Source: Lunularia cruciata (lineage: Eukaryota; Streptophyta; Marchantiopsida; Lunulariales; Lunulariaceae). From it: 64,000 bases of DNA. The notes under the pieces are model-generated. The model was not told the DNA's origin. It saw only the letters and a program-made list of their open reading frames with translations, and made no database searches. The DNA lies in NCBI GenBank assembly GCA_948567375.1, contig OX419758.1, forward strand, positions 55,929,001 through 55,993,000. Direction: 5' to 3'. Each line of letters begins with the position of its first letter. Position 1 is the stretch's first letter. The translations under genes and the position numbers were made by a program. This document shows, one piece after another, positions 33,479 to 44,300 of the stretch.

Positions 33479-33491
33479 CCTCTCTCCTTTT
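33479..33491 (-). other. Polypurine tract of G1
   Basis: On the minus strand AAAAGGAGAGAGG lies two bases before the LTR start TGTAATACC. That is the expected place for priming plus-strand DNA synthesis. Confidence 0.85.
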
Positions 33492-33499
33492 AAGACGCA

Positions 33500-34990
33500 A
33501 CATCCTCAATGCGGAGGTGCTGCTCAAAAGATTTCAAGTGGTTCAAGTTGGCTATTGGCTCCTATGTTGCCTCATATAGTAGGTAACCTTTCCATTATGT
33601 GAGATATTCCACATGTGGGTGATGAGTACCATGGATGCATTTTTAGAGAATGCGTTCCACTTTGTATTCCTCCATGCCATGAATGAGTGTCGAGCAAGGT
33701 CGAATGTCTTGTATGGAGGAACAATGGCCTGGTCGGAGTGCATATCTACATAGTAGGGAGACATGGAAAACTAGATGGATCTTCATGTGTAGTGGTAGCT
33801 TGAGGTGATAGGTCACAACACCAATTTGACAAAGAATGGGAAAGGCCAAATAAAACAAGGTCTGAGCTTACAAGGGCCAACTAATTTGAGATTGGTTGTT
33901 GACAACCAAACCTGATCTCCCACTTGGAACTCCATGTGCCTATGGTGTGCACCGACGTACTACTTTTGTCAATTTTGGGTAATCTACAACCTGTTTTTGG
34001 CATTCTCCACATTTTGTTGGATTCTCAAAACAAAAGAGTGACGACATCAACCTTGGTAATCACCGAACAGATCTTCATCAAGCTTGAAAGTGTGAAAGGA
34101 CGCTTGCCATACATGACAAAGAATGGTGTGACTTGGGTGGAGGCATTTACTAAGTTGTTGTAGGAAAATTCCACCAATGGAAGCAAAGTGTCCCACCTCT
34201 CTTGCTCACCTAAGGTGAAGCCCCGCAACATATATTTAATAGTACAATTAGCTTGCTTTTTTTGGCCTTGCAGTCTATGGATGGTAAGCCGTGGACATGG
34301 CCAATTTTGTTTTGAAGAAACCAACGAGTGTTCTTCAAAACATACTTGTAAATTGAGTGCCTATATCGGTGATGAGCACTCAAGACAAGCCATGGTGAGA
34401 GTAGATTGCATCTAAGTACAAGTGAGCTAGTTGTGGAGCCATCACATCCTTGGTGGTAGGGTATATTGAATCATTTTGCTGAGTCGGTCAACAAATACTA
34501 AAATAGAGTCAAATCTTGAGGTGGTCTTGGGCAATTCACAAACTAGATCCATACTCACCTGTTCCCAATGTTGCATAGGAATAGGGAGGGGTTGTAGGAG
34601 TCTTATAGGAGCTTGATTAGAGGCTTTGTTCTATTGATAAAGTAGGCATCTCCAAACATATTTCATCACATTGTTGCTCATCTTGGGCCAGTAATGGCAT
34701 TGGATTGCATCCAAGGTCTTGTCCAATCTAACATGACTTGCAATGGTGGAATCATGACATTCCGCTAAGATGGTAGTGCGTAATTCTAGGGCATTTGGGA
34801 TCCATAGTTTACCATCACAAAAAGTGAGTCCTTGGTTGTTGGTGATGCCTTTGGATGATTGAGCTCCTACAATTTGTGGATCTATTTTTGTAGCAACTAG
34901 AATCTTTGGCCAAAATTCAAGGTTCATCTTGACCTTTGCCATCAAATTTTTTGCCATTGCTACTCAGGTGAATGCATCTAAAAGTTGCTT
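33500..34990 (-). pseudogene. G1 integrase with C-terminal chromodomain
   Basis: From high to low coordinates: a zinc-binding region (HDSTIASHVRLDKTL..CLLYQ near 34,640-34,760, last Cys replaced by Tyr), catalytic core with VSMDLVCELPKTTSRFDS and VLITDIGTQFT (both Asp kept), then QANCTIKYMLRGF where the Glu region has lost the usual QTDGQTE text. After it come WDTLLPLVEFSYNN, SHL-PLHMKIHLVFHVSLL-like C-terminal domain and a chromodomain (EEYKVERIL..HVEYLT.WKGYLLYEATQEP). Several frames and stops. The chromodomain places the family among chromoviruses, which target heterochromatin. Substrate would be the element's own cDNA. Confidence 0.88.
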
Positions 34991-36350
34991 CTTGCATTCC
35001 ACATAGGTAATTGTCATGTTGAATCATTGTCACCACTTTGCCTACCAAATTAGGTGATGAGATAGATGATTTGTGTCTTGAGGTGGACTAGAGGAGGTTT
35101 GTGGTCTATCTCCACTATGAATCCTTCTTGCCAAGATAGTGTTTCCAATGCTTGGTTGCAAGAACAATGGCTAGCTCTTCTTACTTTATGATATGATAAT
35201 TGCATTTTATTGATAATAGCTTTTGAGAGAAGTATGCAATTGGATGCCACCCATCATGCCACTCTTATTGTAGGACTACCCTTATTGCTATACTTGATGC
35301 ATCGGTAGCCAATTTGATTGGATCATTTGGGTCATACCATTTCAAGATCAGTTCTTGAAAGGCTAGCTCTTGTGCGGTTCCCCACTTCAACTTCTTCCCC
35401 TTGCCAAGTAGTGCTCTTAAAGGCTGTGCCACCTTGGAGAAGTCATTGAAAAATCAATGATAGAACCCCGTCAACCCCAAAAAGCTCTTGAGTTGAGTCT
35501 GATCTTTTGGAGTGCTCTATTTTTGAATGACCTCTATTTTATCTGCTAATACTTGGATACCCTTTGCACTTACTCTATGCTCCAAGTAGTCTACTTCAGA
35601 GTTGCTAAACTTGCAATTTGATATTTTAACATACAAGTGATTTTGTCTTAGAATTTGGAAGACTTCTTGTAGATTTTGTTTGTGTTCCATCATTGTCCTA
35701 CTATATACTAAGATTCCATCTAGGAAGATGATAACCAACATATCTAAATATGGCCAAAATATGTCATTCATAAGACTCATGAAAGTGGCAGGTGTATTGG
35801 TGAGGCCAAATAGCATCACAAGGTACTCAAAGTGGTCATACTTGGTTCAAAAGGCAGTTTTATATACATCCTCCTTTGCAATCTAGCTTTGATTGTAACC
35901 GCTCCGCAAGTTCAATTTGGTGAAGTGTTTTGCTCCATTGAGTTGATCAAACATGTTATCTATGCAGGGTAAAGTGTATTTGTTCTTCATTGTTTGATGA
36001 TTGAAGCCCTAATAGTCAATGCACATGCGTATTGTACCATCTCTCTTCTTCAAAAACAAGATAGGAGCCCCGTATGGTGATACGCTAAGTTGGATAACCC
36101 TTTTTGTAGCATATCCTCAATTTGATCCTTACACTCCTCCAACTCCTAAGGTGATAGACGATATGGGGTATTACAAGGAGGCATCTTCCATGGAAGTATC
36201 TCAATTTTATGATCTACTCTCCTTTTTGGTGGTAATTCTGAAGGTAGATGATTTGGGAAGACATCTTGAAACTCATTTATCACATCTTTCAATTTCTCAA
36301 TAATTTTTCCATCAAGTTGTGCACTTTGTACTTCTCTTATTTGATTCATG
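34991..36350 (-). pseudogene. G1 reverse transcriptase and RNase H
   Basis: The segment opens with EFQDVFPNHLPSELPPKR (36,270-36,220), the usual protease-RT linker, and PPCNTPYRLSP. RT core text includes MMLFGLTNTPATFMSLMNDI, then FLDGILVYS at about 35,700-35,731 where active elements have FLDD; the second catalytic Asp is Gly. The thumb follows (SNSEVDYLEHRVS). RNase H text (WYDPNDPIKL-like, then SWQEGFIVEIDHKPP near 35,110) completes the unit. Frameshifts and stops interrupt it. Even if repaired at the frame level, the FLDG change would block polymerisation. Confidence 0.88.
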
Positions 36351-36501
36351 AAACATCTATCTGTCTTACAGATAGTTGTTGTTCTTATGACGTAGAGAGA
36401 AAATTTCTGCCTATGTGTTTTTCTCTAACCCCAATTATCATCCATTTGCGGGTGCTCACTGTTTTCTTCCTCCAATCTACCATAGGGTTGTATTGCTCCA
36501 T

Positions 36502-36860
36502 CTAGTGCATGCCTAAGATTGCATCATAACAAGCTAATTGTATCACTCGCCACTCAATTGCTTCTTGATATTCTCCTATAGAAGTTGTTACACTTCTAGA
36601 TAACAACTCAATCTTCTTTATTTGCCCATTAGGTAACTCTACTTCTTTGCTCTCATCTTTCTCTAGATCCATCCCCAATCTTATTGCAAAAGAGTGAGAT
36701 AAGAAATTCTTTGTTGCTCTAGTATCTATCAATACTCTCACCTGATTGCCTTCTAGGACCCCATTCACAACAATCAATTGTGAGTTTGCCTTTCTAGATC
36801 TTTGCACACTCATCTTCTTCCTCTCCTTGCTTTTCCACTTTGCTATTGAGCCAATAAGGC
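36502..36860 (-). pseudogene. G1 retropepsin-like protease
   Basis: One open stretch (part of 36,502-36,921) reads VNGVLEGNQVRVLIDTRAT, then NFLSHSFAIRLGM, VELPNGQIKKIEL, TTSIGEYQEAIEW and ends YDAILGMH. The order is that of gypsy aspartic proteases. The D-T-G triad reads D-T-R, so Gly is lost, which should disable the site. N-terminal to it lies a lysine/arginine-rich tail (KKSRQKSPQKQRLP) that links to gag. Confidence 0.85.
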
Positions 36861-36939
36861 CGTGAGGTACCTTTATTGGCAATCTTTGTTTCTGAGGTGA
36901 TTTCTGCCTACTCTTCTTCAATGCGTTGCTCCATGTTGT

Positions 36940-37832
36940 TCAAAGATCACTTATATGATGGCCGAGGGCCCTAGGGAGACAAGCAAAACAGTTGATGGAT
37001 ATGTGCCCAATACAACCACAATTGTTGTTCTCCTTGAGTTTGTCCTCCTGGTGGGACTCCATCTCTCCGTTCTTCCACCCGTCTTTGCTCTACTTCAAGC
37101 GGTTGTGCTCCTCTATCTTGAAACCAAAGGTTGCTCAATTCCATAAGTGTTGGTCCTCCCGCCTGTGGCATTTTTGCTTGGTAATGTTGAGATGGAACTA
37201 CTCCTTCAACTCCTCTAAGTGCCTCTACTAGTCTTTGAGCACAAGCAATGGCTTCAAATACAATGCAAGGATTTTGTACCATGACTTCTTGGCAAATCCG
37301 GTCCTTCAACCCTCATTTGAAATTGTCTAGAGCCTCTACTAGACTCATGTTGGTTATTGCAACTTGTAGATCCAAGAATGCTTCCACGTACTCTTGTACA
37401 CTATTTCTTTTGTTTCAATCCCCATAGTCTGATTTAGACCATCTACACAAAATCCACAAACTAGAAATTCTTCAGAAACCCTTCTTGCATTGTTGTCCAC
37501 GCGACCTCTCTTCTTTCTGCCAAGATTGATCATTCCCAAGCATCGTACCATGTGAGTGCTTTATCAATCAAGTACCCACATGCAAACTTGCCTGTGGCAT
37601 GCTTAGTGATCTCAGTCAAGAACAATCAAAAGTATTGATTCATTCTCAAGATCCAATTCTCCACTACTCCTATAGTATGCTGCCACTTGTAAGGCTCAAT
37701 ATTGCAGGTCTTCTTCATTTGTAATAATAATTTGGCTTTATCATTGGCCAGGTTCAATGTCATAGGCATGGGTGCCTCTCCAAGTACTTCAATTGTAGGT
37801 ATTGGGCTTTGAGATAGTTCTCCTACTTGCAT
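36940..37832 (-). pseudogene. G1 Gag with damaged zinc knuckle
   Basis: Frames at 37,832-37,626 (TIGVVENWILRMNQYF, a capsid-like start), 37,551-37,354 and 37,309-36,971 (RICQEVMVQNPCIVFEAIACAQ, a retrotransposon Gag C-terminal signature) are joined by shifts. A zinc knuckle follows near 37,020 with CGCIGHISINC spacing; the first of the four ligands is Asn. Gag would form the particle that packages element RNA. The Q/R-rich linker (EVEQRRVEERRDGVPPGGQ) is typical. Confidence 0.8.
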
Positions 37833-38539
37833 TGTTTGATCATTCTTGAAAGTTTATACTTGATTTTGTAATGCTTCCATGGTCATCTTGATCTCCAAAA
37901 ACTCATTCAACACCCCTTGCATTCCTTGCATTAGTTCTTGCAATTACGGCTCCATGATTCTTGCAATGCTCACTTGCTCCTTCCTATATCAAAAGAGAGT
38001 TAATATGATCACTCAAGAGGGTGCACAAACTATTGGGACTACCATTGGGACTTCGGAAGATATCACTCTTTGATAATATTCCTCACCAGAATTCTTGACT
38101 ACAAAATCCCTAAACATCACTTTTGGTCTAACTACATAACAAATTTCTACTTGAGTGTTCAAAGGGAGAGGATTTGAGACATTCAGATCCATCACAAAAA
38201 AATATAGATTGTCAAATCCCACTCTCTATCGTAAATCACTATAGGTAGAATCACCGGGTTTGGTGAGTTCATCATTATGTCCATGAACTTTGCTCCAAAA
38301 TGGTAAAAGAGATAAACTCTCACTTGTTCTCACTAGGTGTACATGATCTTGATGTGAAATGGATTCAAGAATGGAAAATGGGGTGCATGAAATTGTCCTC
38401 TAGGATTTTCCATCCCATCCTTTCTCTAAAACACTCCTAACTTATCAATTGCTCTACAATTTTTCTCCTCAAAATAACTCAGTCGTAGTAGCCTATGATC
38501 TTCCAAGAGGTGTGATCCACTCTCTTGAATTGAAACATT

Positions 38540-38552
38540 TGCCTTGATACCA
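38540..38552 (-). other. Primer binding site, initiator Met tRNA type
   Basis: Minus strand reads TGGTATCAAGGCA one base inside the 5' LTR. It closely matches the common plant PBS complementary to the 3' end of initiator Met tRNA (TGGTATCAGAGC...). This fixes the element's direction and the 5' LTR edge. Confidence 0.9.
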
Positions 38553-38553
38553 T

Positions 38554-39083
38554 TGTAATATTCCAAGGATAGCAAAGAAACACATAAGAGAAAACATAGG
38601 TTTCACACTCAAACTTTGGTGCTCCAAGGGAACACCTTCTCTTTATTATATAACCAAAGAGGATCTCCTCCAAAGATGCTCCACCATAGGATTAGGTACA
38701 TGGATAGGTGAGTTTTCTATGAGCTCCACCCTTAGATTACTTGCTTGGATGGGTGACATGTCAATCTTGGTTCCATGTGGTTGGTCAAATAGGTTTTGAC
38801 TAGAAGGAATCTTTTAGAGAATCTTCATGTAAGAATCTCAAAATCATGTGGGTGAGATACCATTGGAAAGCTCTTGGTGAGAAAAACCATGGAGGAAGGA
38901 AGGCCAGCCTTTCCTTCATGGGGGGAGGAGAATTTGCACATTTTTTAGACCTAATTCATTCATTTAGACCTCCAAAATTACCTCAAGTTTTTAGGTCTAT
39001 TTTGGTTTTTGCACTATTAATAGAATTGTTGTTTTGGTGATACCTCTACCTAATCTATTTTATCCATTATGTGTACCATCCTT
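38554..39083 (-). repeat. LTR1 (5' LTR of G1), truncated
   Basis: Aligned end to end with 32,745-33,280: TGTAATATTCCAAGG, the TATATAAT box at 38,645-38,652, CATAGGATTAGGTACATGGA and GTGATACCTCTACCT. It breaks after GTGTACCATC at about 39,083, where G2 gag begins. The missing part is the U3 start, so the U3 duplication cannot be compared. Confidence 0.92.
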
Positions 39084-39088
39084 TTTTG

Positions 39089-39900
39089 CTATGCAGCAAA
39101 AAATTGAGCACCTTACTCAATTGAGCACATTGGAAGAATGAGATCATCAACAACAAGAGCATGTAGAGAGAGCACATTTCAAGAAGGAGAAGAGAAAATC
39201 CAATTTTTGAAGCCCAAGGTATTTGAAGGCAAGAACCTCCCAAGCGGAATGGAGAATTTTGTGTTTGATTGTGAATGATATTTTGGAGCTACAAATTGTT
39301 AAGATGAATAGAGATAGATTCTCTTTGCTTCAAGCTAATTGGACAGATTGGCAAAACTATGAAGGCAATTTTGAGTGGAGCAAGTTGAGTTGCAATTTGT
39401 TATGCCAATCTAGACATGGGAAGAATTCAAAAGTACAATAATTGGGCAATTCTAAGCTACAAATGCCACATAAATTCCAAAAGATAAATTGGCAGAATGA
39501 AAACATATTGTTTCTATAAATAACTACACTTAATTCCAAAACACCATAATAAAAGTTCTAGATATGTTAGAAGGTGAAGCTCTAGATTTATTTGTAGGGG
39601 GCTTGAATAAACACACCAAATTGAAAGTGACCATGCTAGAGCCCAAACACTTGGAGGAGCCATCCAATTGGCTAAGCACTTTGATTTCTTGGTTATCACA
39701 ACTTGGTCTTGACCTTGACCTTCACCAAACCTACCTACAGATTACACATGGGTGGAGTTGGCACTAATGGATATTGATGCCATCCAATGGAAACCACTTG
39801 GCACTACAAATAAGGAAAGATTGCAACAAAATAGTGATTGCTTTTATTGTCATCAAATTGGGCATCATATTACTGAATGTCCACTCAAGAATAGATAACC
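39089..39900 (+). pseudogene. G2 Gag with intact CCHC zinc knuckle
   Basis: Begins at GCTATGCAGCA, the same word with which the second G2 copy starts at 52,574. Text includes LEGEALDLFVGGLNKHTKLKV, a Gag capsid-like region, and at 39,839-39,880 the complete zinc knuckle CFYCHQIGHHITEC (C-x2-C-x4-H-x4-C). Several stops precede it. Gag packages element RNA through the knuckle. The 52.6-kb copy has the same knuckle with two stops. Confidence 0.82.
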
Positions 39901-40035
39901 TTGATAAATTGCCCAATGGAGTTTGTGGAGCACAATAATCAAAGAAAAAAAAATTTGCAATAGGAGAACTTGAGCCACCTATTAGGAACTTGATTAGTTC
40001 TAATGGGATTGAAGGCTTAACCTAAGCAAGTTTGC

Positions 40036-40350
40036 TTCACTTGCAAAGTATGATATTTGATTATGGTTATAGGATTTTGGTTGATTTTAGAAGTTCAAAG
40101 AATTACATGTCCATGCAATGAACAAAGGAATTAACAATTCCTATCAAGCTAGTAATCAGAAGTAGATTGATGATGGCATATGGTAGAAAGAATTTTGCAT
40201 TTTGTACATCACATCTTATTGCATTCAAGTTTGGGAAGGAATATTTGGAGTGTATGAAATTTCTAGTGGCACCTCTACACTATGATGTCATTCTCGGTTT
40301 ACCTTGGCTTGAACAACATAAAATTCAAATTGGTTGGAACCGATGATAAA
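40036..40350 (+). pseudogene. G2 retropepsin-like protease
   Basis: Reads GYRILVDFRSSKNYMSM at the active-site position, with D-F-R in place of the D-S/T-G triad. Then AFCTSHLIAFKFGKEYLE and YDVILGLPWLEQHKIQI, the standard flap and C-terminal ILG-PWL motif of plant gypsy proteases. Catalysis is lost. The same order appears at 53.52-53.80 kb. Confidence 0.8.
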
Positions 40351-40539
40351 TTCAAGTACAAAACCAAGGTAAGAATTACTGATTAGGTTGTTTGGCACCT
40401 TTGAGTAAGACATCTAAGAATATTTAGTCCCAATAAAAGAGCCATAGAGCAAGCTTTGGGGGATAAGCATATTTTTGTAGTATGGATCAAGTTGGTTGTG
40501 CATTGAGAATCTGATGAGAGCTAGAAGCCTCATCAAGCA

Positions 40540-41900
40540 ATGGTTGATGAAATTGTTCAAGAGTTTGTAAATGTGTTTCTAAATGATCTACCAACGGGAT
40601 CACCGTTCAATTGTGGTATGCTCTTCAAGATTGAGTTATTGCTAAGAAGTACTACAATGAGTAGACCAATCTATTGAATCTCACCAAAGGAGTTGTATGA
40701 GCTTCAAACAACACTAATGGAATTATTGGGAAAGGATTTCATATGACATAATACATCTTCTTGAGGAGCAATGGTACTATTTGTCCCAAAGAAGGATGGA
40801 CAACTTTGCTTTCATATTGGTTGCTATGGCCTCAATAAAAAAACAATGAAGAATGCATATCCCTTGCCTAAAATTGATAACTTGCAAGATCAATTGAGTA
40901 TTGCAAGATATTTCTCCAAGTTGGATATGCAAAGTGACTGTTGGTAGATTCCAATTGATAGAAAAGATGTGGAAAAGATTGCCTTTTGCATAAGGTATGG
41001 GCATTTTGAATGGAGAGTTCTACCTTTTGAGCTCACTAATGCTCCAACAATCTTCATGGATCATATGCATTGGGTGTTGGATTGGGTTTTGAATTGGTGC
41101 ATGATGTCCTTGGATGATATTTTAATCTATAACAAGACAGAGGCAAAACATGCAAATTACATGCAAGAAGTTTTAAGAAAACTATGTCAATAGAAGTTTT
41201 ATTGCAAAAAGTCAAAGTATGTCTTTTAGAAAAAGAAAGTTACCTTCTTGGATCATAAGATCTCATCCAAGGAGATCAATATGGAAGAGGAGAAAATCAA
41301 GGCTATTATTGATTGGCCTACTCCAAAAGATGTCACCAAAGTGCAAACATTTAATGGATTGGCAAGTTTTTACCAAAGATTCATCCATTATTATGTTTAT
41401 ATTGTTGCACCATTGACCAACCTCTTGAGGAAGACCTCAAGCTTTCAATGGACCACCAAGCACAAAGAAGCCTCCTAGAAGCTAAAGCATATGGTGTTTG
41501 CAAAACCCATTCTTCAACCATATGATCCTCAACTACCTTATGTGGTTGACTTTGATGCTTCTAACTTTATCATTAGAGCTATGTTGCAACAAACATTTCT
41601 AGATGGGTTACATTACATTGTCTTTGTGTCTTGTTGACTAAATACCATAGAAAGGAATTACTCTCCTTGAGATTGAGAATAACTAGCAATGGCATATGCC
41701 ACCAAGGAATGGAGGCATCATCTCTTGGGGAAACAAGTGATCATGCAAATTGAGCATAAACTCTTGTTGGATACATTACCTCTAGAGCACATGAAGGGTC
41801 AACATCATCAATGGGAGTAACAACTATGGTTGCTTGACATCAAACTTGAGTACAAACTTAGAAGGTTCTATGTCATCCCAATGCCTTATCTCAATGACCT
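40540..41900 (+). pseudogene. G2 reverse transcriptase and RNase H
   Basis: Starts with FVNVFLNDLPTGS, then SRPIYWISPKELYEL, SSWGAMVLFVPKKDGQLCFHIG, KNAYPLPKIDNL and FSKLDMQSDCW. The catalytic box MSLDDILIYNK keeps both Asp (41,109-41,117). FEWRVLPFELTNAPTIFMD precedes it. The thumb/connection (FNGLASFYQRFIHYY, APLTNLLRKTSSFQW) and RNase H (YVVDFDASNFIIRAMLQQ) follow to about 41,900. Stops and at least one frameshift near 41,190 interrupt it. This is the best preserved RT in the window. Confidence 0.88.
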
Positions 41901-42059
41901 AATTTGAAGACTCTTCCTCTCATCATGATGACAATTACAATAGTGTCAATTAACTCAAAGTCCAAATAGAGTTAAGCACTGCCTTACAACAAGACCTCTT
42001 CTTTCAAATGGTACAAGGTATCTTGCAGCATGTGACAAGTAATACAACCCCTTCTCCTC

Positions 42060-43355
42060 CAAGGAGGGCCGTCTATTCTATGAGAACTGGATCAATGTTC
42101 CAACCGAGGGTGATCTACTACTTGTGCACCTCAAGAAGCCCATGAGTTACTAATTGTTGGTCACATGGGTTTGGAGAAGACCTTGGATACCCTACAATGC
42201 TAATGGTGGTGGCCCAACATGGCATGAGATGTTTGAGAGTTTGTCCAATTTTGTGAGAGATGCGAAGCAACAAGGCTAGCAACCAAAAACCAAGTGGCTT
42301 CCTTAAACCAATTCCCATCCCATCTGCTTAATAGAAACACATGAGTTTAGATCTCATCACCTCTTTGCCCAAGACAAAGCAAGGTCACACAACAATCATT
42401 ATAGATAAGCTTAGTAAGCAAACCTATTTGGCACCAACTTTTGATGTAGTGGATACTCCAACATTGGCCCATATCTACTTTGACAATGTCTTCAAGCATC
42501 ATGGGATACCTTGTGTACTCATCTCCAACCACGATCCTCAATTCACTAGAAAATTTTGGCAAACACTTTTCCAAATACTTGGCCGAAGCTTGCTTTGTCC
42601 ACAACCTATCATCCTCAAACTGATAGAGAAACCAAACGTGAAAATTGCATGATAGAGGATATGCTTCATGCTTTGTCAATGTTCACCATATCAATTGGGA
42701 TAAATGTCTTGCAATTGTTGAGTTTGCCAACAATAATTCCGAATATGCAAGCATAGGATTCTCTCTCTTCTTCTATAATTTTGGCCAATATCCACTTGTT
42801 AAAGGTTCCCTTCTTGCCCCTCCTTCATCTCATGTCCCTTATACTTCTACTTTCTTGACCAAAATATCCCAATCTCTACAACAAGCCAAATCTCAACTCC
42901 TTGTTGCTCAAAATTGTCAGAAACAATATGCAAACCATTATCATTGTGATCTCATCTTTCAACTTGGGGATAAGTTCATGCTTTCTTCTAATAACCTACT
43001 CCTCTCACTTGGTACCCAAGTTTATAAACTTGTTCCTAATTGGATAGGTCCATTTGATGTCATCCAAATCATTTCTCCAATTGCTTATCAACTTGCTTGG
43101 CCTTGTCATATGAAAATATACCCTATCTTTCATATTTCCAATTTGAAATCCTTTGTTTCTAATCCATCTTCCTTTTCCTCTTGTGTCCAACCTCCTCCTC
43201 CTCCCATCCCTATCAACAATCATGAGTATGAAGCTGATTATATCCTTGCACGTTGCCACATTCAATGTAGTTGCCAACAACATATTGAGTACAAAGTCCT
43301 GTGGAAAGGGTATCCCTTTCATGATGCCACTTGGGAACCTCCTTCTCATCTCTAG
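42060..43355 (+). pseudogene. G2 integrase with chromodomain
   Basis: Zinc-binding remnants near 42,150-42,260 (SNFVRDAKQQ with the Cys pair mutated) lead to MSLDLITSLPKTKQGHTTII with the first Asp and ISNHDPQFTRKFW with the second. YHPQTDRETKRENCMIED carries the Glu in the overlapping frame at 42,556. From 42,645 one frame is open for 236 residues: IVEFANNN, SQSLQQAKSQLLVAQNCQKQ, WIGPFDVIQIISPIAYQL, a Pro-rich linker (QPPPPPIPINN) and a chromodomain (YEADYILARC..IEYKVLWKGYP..ATWEPPSHL) to the stop at 43,355. The chromodomain keeps its aromatic residues. The linker is the spot where a solo LTR1 sits in the 50-kb copy. Confidence 0.9.
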
Positions 43356-43417
43356 AATCCAAAAATGGCCATCCAAGAGTTTGAAGCGTCCATGGTGACA
43401 AGGACGTCACCAACTAG

Positions 43418-43430
43418 TGGTGGGGGAATA
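43418..43430 (+). other. Polypurine tract of G2
   Basis: GTGGTGGGGGAATA directly precedes the LTR start TATAACAATATGG (TGTAACAATATGG in the 5' copy). The equivalent place at 49.67 kb reads AATGGAGGAATA. Confidence 0.82.
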
Positions 43431-43937
43431 TATAACAATATGGAGTTTATAGATGAGTTAGTTAAGACTAAAAAAGTAGTAAATAGGCCAAATTAACCAA
43501 GAATTATAAGTATATTCTAGAATTATCTATGAAGCTACTTGGTATCTTCCAAGTATTAGATAATGTGCATGCCAAGTGACAATTTCTAGGAGGAAGTTTC
43601 TTGAGGAGCTTCTGGCTAGCTTATATGCCAAGTAGGTGGCCTTTAGAAGGAAACTTCTTTGGAAGCTTCCCAACGAGCTTAGTTTACATACTAAGTAGAT
43701 GGTTTCTAGAAGGAAACTTCTTGAGAAGCTTCTTGGTTAACTTGACTTGCACTCAAAGAAGGCAACTTTTAAGAAGCTTCTTGAGAAACTTCTCAAGAAC
43801 CTTGTATGTTCTCTATACATATAGCCCAAGCTCATGATAGACATTTAGATTTTCCCTCATCCAAGAGTCCCAATGTGATCTTTCATTGTGATCTTCCATT
43901 TTCCTATTTCTCTCCTTGGTCTTTTGTGGTGCCCACA
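43431..43937 (+). repeat. LTR2 (3' LTR of G2), 507 bp
   Basis: Starts TATAACAATATGGAG (TG mutated to TA) and ends GTGCCCACA. The first 250 bp match 32,499-32,744. It contains a tandem array of TTC/GAA words (43,575-43,800) and a TATACATATAG box near 43,812 as the likely core promoter. Confidence 0.87.
43575..43800 (+). repeat. About 60-bp tandem repeats with GAA/TTC pairs inside LTR2
   Basis: Units AGGAAGTTTCTTGAGGAGCTTC, AGGAAACTTCTTTGGAAGCTTC, AGGAAACTTCTTGAGAAGCTTC and a partial AAGCTTCTTGAGAAACTTCTC follow at roughly 60-bp steps. Each has inverted GAAnnTTC pairs like those in heat-shock elements. The truncated 5' LTR keeps GGAAGCTTCTT twice. Confidence 0.8.
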
Positions 43938-44300
43938 TTTTTTGTTTTTTCAAAATAGAGAAGAAGAAGTATATAGAGAAGTCGGATTGTGCCTATATGG
44001 CCAAAGAAGGTGAAGAAAAGAGTCTTTGGGATGAAACCCAAGGTAAAGTGGCTTTGGGTCATAAGGCAAAGTACTTGGATTTGCCCTGTCATCATACAAC
44101 CCGAAGTAAGGAGTCTTCGCATTGGGGGGAGCTCAACCCAAGGCAAAGATAGTGTAACAACCTTTTGTTGGAGCGAGAAATTCAAGAAGAGACCATTCAA
44201 AACCGGTGGCCCATATGCGTGAAGTACAATTGACAGTGACAGGCGCATGCAAGAGGTGTGATTTCTTGGTAGAAACTCGAATTGAAGAAAGACAAAGAAC

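Larger units (their letters stand above)
32745..39083 (-). mobile_element. Ty3/gypsy chromovirus, family G1, nearly full length
   Basis: Minus-strand element with every expected part in order: 5' LTR (38,554-39,083, truncated), iMet-type PBS, gag, protease, RT, RNase H, integrase, chromodomain, PPT and 3' LTR (32,745-33,476). It sits inside the 5' LTR of a G2 element. About 200 bp of the 5' LTR are gone at the right junction. Stops, frameshifts and lost catalytic residues make it non-functional. It is the reference for recognising the copy at 1.9-5.9 kb. Confidence 0.93.
32499..43937 (+). mobile_element. Ty3/gypsy chromovirus, family G2, invaded by a G1 element
   Basis: A 5' LTR fragment (32,499-32,744) and a 3' LTR (43,431-43,937) flank gag, protease, RT, RNase H, integrase and chromodomain (39,089-43,355) plus a PPT. 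The 5' LTR is broken at the word CTTAG by the minus-strand G1 element. The rest of the 5' LTR, the PBS and the leader are missing at the right-hand junction, so insertion was followed by deletion. Flanks TTATT and TTTTT may be an eroded target duplication. Stops and frameshifts make it inactive. Confidence 0.87.

Noticed and set aside
43904-44248. Opposed frames of 114 and 78 codons after LTR2
   Set aside because: Competing frames in a purine-rich stretch with no similarity to element proteins; probably leader sequence of copy C or flanking DNA.
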